NCBI GenBank assembly: GCA_017311315.1
Contig: CM029640.1
Coordinates: 30,689,092-30,753,091 of the forward strand
Direction: 5' to 3'
Origin: Dendrocalamus latiflorus
Lineage: Eukaryota > Streptophyta > Magnoliopsida > Poales > Poaceae
Length of the DNA: 64,000 nucleotides
The notes beneath the pieces are model-generated. The model did not search any database and was not told the DNA's origin. It was given only the letters and a program-made list of their open reading frames with translations. Position numbers and translations under genes: made by a program. Position 1 is the first letter of the stretch, and each line of letters starts with the position of its first letter. Below are positions 55,976-64,000 of the stretch, in pieces.

Positions 55976-57176
55976 AGGACCGATCACAGCTAGCCTCTCG
56001 AGAGGCCGGGCAGAAAAATAAGGAAGACTGCCCCTCCCTTTGGCAGTTCCTTGCTTGGAGCGTGATGCTTTTTATTTGAGCTGCACATGAGTCATGCTCC
56101 ATGCATCGACTGAGGTTTCTTCATCCGGAATCAATCCAGTCCATGGATCCGACGTGGCGCCAGAGGACTCAGGTTTTAATACGTAGTACTGTAGCAGCCC
56201 CGTGGATGGATCCCTTGTCCGTTTCTTGCGTGCCGCTGGCTGCGGCAGGGGAGCAGGAAACTCAGCAACAATTGGCGACGACCCCCCAGCTCGCCGGTCC
56301 TCGGTCAAAGCGTGATGCCAACTCCCAAAGTTAAGCAAATGCCGCCACTTTCCAAATGCAGAGGGCAATGGCGGACTCAGGATTTTACTAAAAGGTATGC
56401 CGCGCCAAAATTTTCATATGCAATTCGGTAAAACCATTTTCCAATTTGGTAAATAATTGTAAAATTTACACCGTAATTCGGTATACAGGCACTAAATAAT
56501 ATGACAAGTCTTAAATTCAAGGCTTAAGTTAAAAACTTGCACAAATTACAATATAAATAGTTCAAACACCATACTAATAGTCTCAAATATACATAAAAGA
56601 TACTTACAATACTACTTATTTGACTTTTTTTGGCTTACGCTTTCTAAAGGACATAAAAGTCTCGATTATATCATATTCATCCACTTCAAAGAAAATATTT
56701 CACTCAATGAATGTGATTAAACAATGGATATAATAAACAGAAGATGACTCTTGCATGATCAATGTTTAAGAAAATAGTACAAGCTTTCTGATGAAGCATT
56801 GCTTTCGGAATCCCATCAATGCTAAATAAAACAGCTAGTTAATGATGTAATGTACACAAGAAGCTGAACACAAGGCTTAACCTGACAGCAGGCGAAGACA
56901 CCCACATACTCGTCAACCAGCAACAGGAAAGGAATGGCATCAGAGTATTAGTTTCCTTTCATTTACAACTAATTTTTTTTGAGTGGATATATAATTATTT
57001 ATACTATTCGAGGATCTAGTATTGTGAGTGATTGATCCCAGGCTGCTTCAACTGTTTCATGTACTGTAGGTTAAGTAATTCAGGATATACATGCCATCTA
57101 CTAAAATAAAATATTTCTATTATCCATTTAAGGCATCGGAGCAGAAAGAGAAATGAGGATAATAAGGGAATCATAC
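55976..57176. other. Intergenic, no gene recognised
   Basis: AT-rich sequence; no exon that continues the fragment at 57177-57600 was found. Confidence 0.4.
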
Positions 57177-57600
57177 TTATGAACCAGTAGTGAGCCACTC
57201 TTCCATGCGCTCCCGAGCGTTTGCCAAGTCCCAGTCGTGATGCTCTCCACCGAGCTATCGAACACCTTCAGTCCCTGAAGAACCCCACACATACATCACA
57301 AACAATAATTCACCACCACAACCTCGAATCCATCGACGCCTATCACCGGCATTGCGGGGGAGAGCGGTAACTAGCGAGCGAGAGAGGCAAGGTACTACCT
57401 GACCCAGGAGCGAGTCCTCGCTGGCGTTCTCCAGCTTGTCCAGTGCCGCCTTGCGGAGCTCGTCCTTCTGACCTTCTCCCCTCCCTCCCCCCCTCCGTAC
57501 CCTTCTCCCCGCCGGCTCCGGGCCCCGCCTCCTGCTCCGGCGGCTGTTGCATGTCGGCGATGGCGCACTTGGCGACCTCCACCGCCTGCGCAACCATCAC
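57177..57600 (-). pseudogene. Two-exon gene fragment, tentatively FAM114/NOXP20 (DUF719)-like
   Basis: Exon X (about 57600-57400, donor GT at 57399) encodes VEVAKCAIADMQQ in one frame and, after a shift within the GGGAGG-rich part, KDELRKAALDKLENASEDSL and LGQ in another. Exon Y (57274-57177, acceptor AG at 57276-57275, donor GTATGA at 57176) continues in phase: GLKVFDSSVESITTGTWQTL, then GSAWKSGSLLVHK. Phase agreement and amphipathic coding style show a real gene source. Naming it FAM114-like is from memory of the pattern and is weak. The frameshift and lack of neighbouring exons indicate a broken fragment. Confidence 0.55.
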
Positions 57601-58472
57601 GTCACATCAAAACCCTAATCTATCGATCAACAAAACCCAACGCAAGGCGCACGACGCCGAAAGGGTGGGAGCGCGCACATTGTGGGAGATCTCAGAGAAC
57701 ATGGAGAGGCCCCACCCGCCAGCTGCTGCTGAGTTCGGCTGGGCCCCAGGGTATGCCGTGGCCCACCCGACATACCTTGTGGGTCCGCCCATGGCAGAGG
57801 GGGAGAGCTCTAAGAAACTAAAACTATTGCATCTCGAGCCCCACCAGACCAGAGAACAAGCTTGCATAAACAGGAATTTAAATGAGCTCAAATGGGGTTA
57901 CGGGGCCGGAGAGGAGGAAGATCACAAGAGTGAGAAGAAAAATCATGTGAGCTATTATTTTTATCACATGGTTATTTTCTAACCGTTTGATTGAGGGGAC
58001 ACGGATGGAAACACGGGCTAAGGGACAGGGAAACCTCATTCGAAGAGGAGCCTTTCGCCGATATCTACTGACAGCTACATTATCTACCTATCTAATCACT
58101 AGGATAAGATGACACAGAACGCAAACATTGCTAATGGGAGAAATAATAGTACTAAAATATACCGTTTTCGATTAGTTGGTATTTTTGACCGAACACATAT
58201 ATTTAGATAACTATGTTTTGTTCACGTTATAATGAAAATGCACCTAGCAACTAACTATTCTATTGAACAGTAACCACAAGAAGTAGCCATGTATTTTTCT
58301 GCTATCTGTGCAACCATACGAGCAAAAAATTGAATTGGGAATAGCAAAGTGTCAAATATTTGTGGAAGAAAAATTTGTTAAAAATGGAAGAAAAATTCGT
58401 TAGAAAATGCCAAGTAAATGTAAACGGAGAGCGCATATATATCCTGTGCTATCTTTAATTTTTTTTGGGCTA
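57601..58472. other. Intergenic, no gene recognised
   Basis: No domain or repeat that I can name. Confidence 0.4.
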
Positions 58473-58690
58473 AGTTCTTTTTGGCTTATGGCTTATAGCT
58501 TATGCTACAGTAACTAGCTTTCAAACGGTGTGTTTTTTCAAGACAGTGTCAACATGAAAATTGTAGTAAAAAGTGTGTTGAATTTAGCTGTACTATCCAA
58601 AATTACATGTGACTACGTACTTCCTCACGCAAATAGACAGCATTCAAATATTTAAGTTATAAGCTATAAACCCAAAAGAACACACCCTAT
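58473..58690. repeat. Tourist-like MITE
   Basis: GTTCTTTTTGGCTTATGGCT at the left pairs with inverted GTTCTTTTGGGTTTATAGCT at the right. Interior words match 2285-2510 and 12689-12940. Confidence 0.65.
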
Positions 58691-58783
58691 GGTTTGTAAA
58701 GGAGAGTTTGTGGCGTCTGTCCTCTAGTATAATGGAGTGGTACTATAGTGATATATACCTCCGTTGTTTGCTTGCCACACCAC

Positions 58784-60768
58784 TAGGGCTGTAAACGAGC
58801 CAAGCTCGAGTTGGGGTCCGAGTTTGGACCTAGGCTTGAGCTTGACTCGGCCTAACCTTGAGTAGGTTCGAGCTCGGCTCGTTGAAACTCGATAACAATT
58901 AAAATAATTTATTACGCACTGATTTTCAATAATAAGAAAAGTTCAAGCTCGGCTCGAGTAAACTTAATAACAGTCAAAATAATTCAAACATACACTAATT
59001 TCAATAATAAGAAAGGTTTGAGCTCAAGTTCGACTCACGAGCTCGAGATTAAGTTCGAGCTCAGCTTGTTTGAAGTTCGAATCGAGTTCACTTTAAATAT
59101 AGAATAAACTAAACTCAAGTAGCTTATGAGTTTCGTGGTTCTTCTATTGTCTTACACACCGCCTTCCTTTCGAGCTTTTCGCTGCCTTCTTCTCGCAATA
59201 GATTGAAGGAATAATACAGATAACAAACCTGGGGGGTTCCGGCCCCCCCAGGGCATCCACGTCGCCCCCGCCCGCGCGGCCGCCCGGCGCGTGGCGGGGG
59301 AAATTTTGGTACGGTCGGCCGAGGTGATTCCCTCATATTTTTCGAAAATTACGTAAAGGTCCTTTTTCCTCGCGAAAAGGTCCCTGGTAATTTTTTTTCA
59401 CACAAATTTTTGCAGGATAGCGCCCCGCGGATTTCTAAATTACGTACGGGTCCTCGTTTATTACGTACAGGCCCTCGGTTTTTTACAAAAAAATCCTTTT
59501 GCTTTCCCATTTATTACGTACAGGCCCTCGGTTTTTCCCGAAAAAACCCTTTGACTTTTTCAAAAATACACATGTGCCCTCGATTTTTTTTAATTTTTTT
59601 TACAAACTCCTCACGGATTATCGCCTCTTTTACTTCGGTACACACGGTGGCTGGCGCGGCGTGTCGCCGCGCCTATGAGGCTAGTTAATTCGTAGTAGGA
59701 TCATAGGGGCCGAGGGGGATCCACATTAGAATTTGTGCAAAAGATGGCAAAAACAGAGTTGGCAAGTCATAACCTATAGTCCTACTCCTAGTCTAGTCTC
59801 CTATACACAAAGAAAAAAAATTGCCCTGTAGTACAACAATAACAACAGCAACTAGTACTAGTTCCCTACACCTCAGCATGCAACGAAAAGAGCACATAGC
59901 GGCTGAGATCGTTGCATTTGCTTGCTGCTGTTCCTAAACAGCTACCTAGCATTCTAGCAACTCATAGGTTCGGTTCTTTTGGTTCGTGAGATGGCTTTTA
60001 GCTTTGATATCTTTAAAGCTGAAATAAATAGAATGGTTTTCTAGTAGCTTCTCGAATCAGGTTTTCTAAATAGTTTTTTGAGCCTAAAATCATATGCATC
60101 ATTCACGTTAGCATCTCCATAGTCCGCTGCCGTATCGAAAAATACAGACAAAATCCATCAGCCGTAGTTCAAAAGTATAGGACTATGTTGCCATTGTATT
60201 GCCTTCCTCTTTTGCTAGCTAGTGTTCTGTTTATATCTGCCTCGTTGATGTGTGACAGTAGCGGTGGTGGGTGGGGATGCTGCTGGTGCCTGGCCACTAG
60301 CTAGCTCTCCTTATGGCTGTAAAAAAACAGCTCAAATAGCTCACGAGCTCAAGGTTTTTTTACAGCCAACATATATATTAATTCTTACCGAGCTTACTCG
60401 AGCCAAGCTCAAGTTCGAGCTTTTCTATTGTTGAAAATAGTGTTTGTTGAATTATTTTTACTGTTATCGAGTTTACTCGAGTCGAGTTTGAGTTTTTCTT
60501 ATTGTTCAAAATTAGTACATATTAAATTATTTTAATTATTATCGAACTTATTCGAGCTTGAGCCGAGCTCAAGTTTGGGCCGAGCTTGAGTTTGGGCCGA
60601 GCCAAGCTTTAGGCTCGAACCCCAACTTAGACCCGCTTGAGCTCGGCCCAAGTTTCTATCGAGTTCGAGCTTGGGAGGCCAGGCTTGTCCGAGCTCTCGG
60701 CTCAAGTTTCTATCGAGTTCGAGCTTGGGAGGCCAGGCTTGTCTGAGCTCAGCTCGTTTACAGCCCTA
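58784..60768. mobile_element. Foldback (hAT-like?) element with CGAGCTCG-rich long TIRs
   Basis: TAGGGCTGTAAACGAGC at 58784 is mirrored by GCTCGTTTACAGCCCTA ending at 60768. Inverted similarity continues for about 300 bp through GAGCTCGGCTCG blocks and the AT-rich AACAATTAAAATAATTTA segment. The interior (59,120-60,300) is unrelated and includes the palindrome GGGGGGTTCCGGCCCCCC. The 8-bp flanks do not match, so two separate elements with opposite orientation remain possible. Confidence 0.5.
60651..60758. repeat. 54-bp tandem duplication
   Basis: Copies begin AGTTTCTATCGAGTTCGAGC at 60651 and 60705. Confidence 0.9.
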
Positions 60769-60821
60769 GCTCTCCTTGTCTTTGAAAGCAGCTTTGTCTT
60801 TTGGACACCCAGCGACTGCAA

Positions 60822-61412
60822 TGCACCAAGATTGTTGGGATCGTGATACCAGGTAGGATCGTTTTTCGTCGGATAGAATTGGATCATAGGATCGGATCAT
60901 AGAATCATGATTCTATCAAAATTTTAAAAACATATATATTTTATATAGAAATTGAATTATATTTCTAAATATGCAAGTCTATACTATATTTTTTGAATTT
61001 AATTTTATACTTTGAGTACACTTATTCATGTTATATTGAATTAAAGTTAATTTCTTAAACTTATTTAATTATTTTTAATAAACTAATAATCTAAAAATGC
61101 AATATGTCAAAGATAATACTTTTTTTACCTTAGAACAACATGTAAACAATAAAACAAAGTAAATTAAACTAACGCAACTTAAACTAGCAATAGGTAATGT
61201 CAAATTTTATATGTTAATATAGTTTATTGTTAGGATCATGATCTCACTGCGATCTTATTTGATCCTAACGATTCTACGAGTAGGATCGCGACCCCACTGC
61301 GTGATCTTACTGCGATACTATCTGATTCTGATCCATATTATGATCCATAACATCTACTTTTGGTAGGATCGTACGATAACATAATACGTGTCGTGATACT
61401 GATAACCTTGCA
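60822..61412. repeat. Possible inverted-repeat element rich in GGATCGNGAT
   Basis: GATCGTGATACCAGGTAGGATCG near the left and CGTACGATAAC...CGTGATACTGATAACC near the right pair loosely; GGATCATGATC-like words cluster at both sides of an AT-rich middle. No target duplication found. Confidence 0.3.
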
Positions 61413-62252
61413 CTGCACTATCCTGGAATAATAATACTCCTGCCTATAATGCACTGCCCTTGGGGAAAGCAGATTAACAAACAGACGGAGAGAGAGAAAG
61501 AAAAGGTAGCACTAGTAAATCAAAGCGATGTGCTAGTACAACCTGATCTAGAGCGAAAAATCGTTGTGCATGTGGGAGCAAGGTCTGAATGCGGGATGTA
61601 GGGTGTTTATGTTATATACACCAGTTCAGTAGTACAATGATACTATTGTTGTACCTCAAAGTTGCTCTCCTCCTGGTCTATCCGTGTACGATCGACCCGT
61701 GCACGCGCAAATCGGTTAAGCCCACGTGTAGTCTTGTGCCTCCTCTTCCTCTTCTCTTTCATGTGCAACTTTGCTCTTGACTCCCCCCAATGAAATCAGC
61801 TCCATCCATGGACGGATTGGAGATTTGGAGACCGCATGGTTGCAGCTCTAGAACTGGAGTGTAGTGGCCGCCACGTGAGGAGCCGATCGAGGCGACATGG
61901 GGACCGTAGCTGGCATCACATGCGAATTCAGACAAGCCGATCGAATGAACCATCTTCCTCTCTTGTTTGATTAACAATCTTGTTAATTACACTTTTATTA
62001 CCCTTGTAATCCTTCTTGTACCCATATCTTGCTTTGCTCAAGCCGTTCTTCCTAATGGCCCCACCCACCACTTCTCTCCCTCGCCGTAGGTGGCGGCGAG
62101 GCCTTCCGCAGCAGCCCCCTCTCCTCCTTTCTTCTCCTTTCCTCCCTCCACCATCCCCGTGTCTTCTGTCATATGCACAGATTCATTATTTCATCTCACT
62201 AGTATGTCAATGAAAGAACATTAGTAATGAAATAGCACAAAGTAAAACAAAC
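61413..62252. other. Intergenic, no gene recognised
   Basis: No coding block; the next MAEA exon expected below 62253 is absent. Confidence 0.4.
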
Positions 62253-63572
62253 CTTTGATTTCTTTAACCGAGACTAGTTTTCTGCACACCAAGCTAAAGC
62301 AGGAGCACTTTCCTTGTTCTGAAGAGAATCAATTACTCTTTTTGCATCTAGGAAGACATCAATATCAACAAGGTCCTACATATCAACAGTTGACTGGTTA
62401 GGTTAGGTTAGGTTCCAAAGAGTAGCCATAACTGCAGATAAAGGCAGTAGGTACTAATAAGTTTTGGTTCCAGCATGATTTGATAGATAACCACTATCAT
62501 TGCCATTATTGCAAAAGACATTTAGATCCTGGAGGAAAGCAACTCCGTTACAGTTTGTTATTTATGCAATAGCACGAAAAGCACAAAGGAACATGTTGGC
62601 CACTGAGAAATAATTACAAATAGTTGGACACCGCAATAATAATAATGCTAAGTTCAAAAGGAAGATAAATTAACTTATCTCATCTTTATTAAACATAGTT
62701 TGAAATGAGTGAACCAAGATAACTCTAGTAAAACCTTTCAACAAATGTAACCAGAAGAAAACTAGACTCCAATACGTAACAGAGCAGCATAAACAAAACA
62801 TACCAAAATCCCACTGTCTTCCAGTAAGAAAGGCCTTGCAAGCCTATGGTGAGACCAGGAACTAATAAAATCTCCTTATTTGGCAGGGAGAGGCATGCGT
62901 AATATGAAGATCAAAACTCAACTGGGGTTGATTCATACAGCTAAACAAGATATCAGTCAAATACAGAATGACGGTACCAGTTGAAAAATTACACATGAAA
63001 AAGTGGTGACCATGAATCTGTCATTAGATTCAGACTCTCTGAAATTTTATATGGACTTTGAACTGATATATCTTCTTTACAAACTATCTAGATAGATTAC
63101 TTCAGTACCAAAGAAAGGGCAGTCTACGCCTTGTTAAATGGCAGTTCAAAATAACATGACAGCCCCAGCCTAATAATATCTGCCTACTTGCTACTGCTAA
63201 ATTAGATTTCTATACTTCCAAAGCTCTACCATCCTTTTGACTCCTTATCGCAACATCCTCAAAACCTTGTATTTTCGATTTTCTTGCTGAAACAGATATT
63301 GACACATATCAAAAGTTTGCACTGTATCTGCTACTTTTTACCGTCTCTAGTGCCCTTCCTGCCCTCCATTCTTATACCTGAATGCCGGAAGTCTCATCGA
63401 GCTTGGTGGCGGTGTCGTAGTAGGACATCCGCAGCATGTAATCAACCAGGACCCGCTTCAGCCGCATGTCCTCCCACTTGCTGTCGTCTCCGGCGCTGGC
63501 GGACGCCAACCGGTCCAACCGCGCCCGGCACCTCTGCACTTGCAGCTACTCCGCCCGCGCGTTCTCCTCCAT
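62253..63572 (-). pseudogene. MAEA/GID9 (CTLH complex) gene fragment with two stops
   Basis: MAEA (yeast Gid9) is a RING-type subunit of the CTLH/GID ubiquitin ligase. Two exons are present. The first, 63572-63378 (acceptor CTGTCAG, donor GT at 63377), encodes 65 codons: MEENARAE, TAG, LQVQRCRARLDRL and then VLVDYMLRMSYYDTATKL, the LisH-type region, ending TSGIQ. The second, 62375-62253 (acceptor TATGTAG, donor GT at 62252), continues in phase: DLVDIDVFLDAKRVIDSL, ALAWCAEN, TAG, SRLKKSK, the start of the CTLH region. The in-frame TAGs at 63548-63546 and 62276-62274 replace residues that are usually coding. The intron is 1,002 bp. No other MAEA exons were found. It is a non-processed pseudogene or captured fragment; the identification is strong. 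Confidence 0.88.
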
Positions 63573-63789
63573 CTGACAGATATCATCAGGAATCAATCAA
63601 TTGATCAACAAGGAAACACCAAAAAGATACGATTTTTCCAGTCGTGTCCGAAAACAAGAACCAGCGATTCAACAAGTTCGGATATTTTCCAATGCAAGCA
63701 TGATTCGGCGAGGGATTGGGAGGATGCATAGGGATGGCCAGCATTCGCATTAGCACTTTATCACTAAATTGTCTAGATATACTCCCTCT
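63573..63789. other. Intergenic, no gene recognised
   Basis: Upstream of the MAEA fragment; no further exon was seen. Confidence 0.4.
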
Positions 63790-63911
63790 ATACATACATA
63801 CATACATACATACATACATACATACATACATACATACATACATACATACATACATACATACATACATACATACATACATACATACATACATACATACATA
63901 CATACATACAT
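63790..63911. repeat. (TACA)n microsatellite, about 30 units
   Basis: Uninterrupted tetranucleotide; it yields Thr-Tyr-Ile-His and Met-Tyr-Val-Cys repeat frames with no meaning. Confidence 0.98.
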
Positions 63912-63924
63912 AGTAAAAACAAAG

Positions 63925-64000
63925 AGCATGAATAAAAAAATTTCAACCAATTCACATTGAAGTATTTTAGAATTAGTATTTAAGTATACCGAAAATGATA
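63925..64000. repeat. Truncated copy of the 42.35-kb MITE family
   Basis: AATTTCAACCAATTCACATTGAAGTATTTTAGAA... follows the interior of the copy at 42352-42714 (AACCAAATCGCATTGAAGTA, then ATTTAAGTATAC) up to the window edge. Confidence 0.75.

Noticed and set aside
63586..63960. Thr-Tyr-Ile-His and Met-Tyr-Val-Cys repeat frames
   Set aside because: Translation of the (TACA)n microsatellite.

Overview
The window is nuclear DNA of a grass (Poaceae; a panicoid such as sorghum, sugarcane or Miscanthus would fit, but the species is not provable from sequence alone). The grounds are a very GC-rich intronless host gene next to AT-rich intergenic DNA, typical grass transposon families (PIF/Harbinger with TTA target duplications, Stowaway-like MITEs, CACTA, Mutator-like elements, Ty3/gypsy of the Tat lineage, Ty1/copia), and short GT-AG introns. 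Most of the 64 kb is transposon sequence, often nested. Only one host gene looks complete: a U-box E3 ubiquitin ligase at 53379-54602 on the + strand.

Layout. 1-695: PIWI-domain exons of an Argonaute gene (minus strand), broken. 4240-5052: probable gypsy LTR fragment. 6166-9554: Mutator-like element with about 135-bp near-identical TIRs, a perfect 10-bp target duplication and an apparently intact, intron-containing plant mobile domain (PMD) gene in place of a transposase. 10607-12387: PIF/Harbinger element loaded with GC-rich minisatellite. 12987-24378: complete but mutated Tat-lineage gypsy element with LTRs, tRNA-Asp-type primer site, gag, protease, reverse transcriptase, two RNase H domains, integrase, tandem repeat spacers and a broken antisense ORF of the 'putative gypsy type transposon' family. 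25056-34502: old minus-strand copia element (Sirevirus-like) with a MULE-type MITE in one LTR. 35403-35848: a further fragment of the PMD-MULE family. 36780-42261: an hAT-like element, a Tourist-like MITE and a decayed two-gene PIF/Harbinger element side by side. 42352-43048: two MITE copies forming a large imperfect palindrome. 43785-48415: CACTA element (TSD AGG) split by a 3.4-kb solo LTR (TSD ATAGA). 50140-51960: satellite-like array built on TTTCATGAGG-type words. 53379-54602: U-box gene. 57177-57600 and 62253-63572: gene fragments (the second is MAEA/GID9). 58784-60768: CGAGCT-rich foldback element. The last 80 bases repeat the MITE of 42.35 kb.

How the parts relate. There is no operon-like gene organisation. 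The U-box gene acts on its own. The transposon proteins act only on their own elements, and most carry lesions. The most interesting object is the MULE at 6.2-9.6 kb: it looks recent, carries a spliceable PMD gene, has 30-bp palindrome-containing subterminal arrays at both ends, and is related to a fragment at 35.4 kb and possibly one at 1.3 kb. The minus-strand fragments of Argonaute, MAEA and a third gene suggest gene-fragment capture or decayed segmental duplications. All coordinates, splice sites and repeat alignments were worked out by eye; no database search was run.
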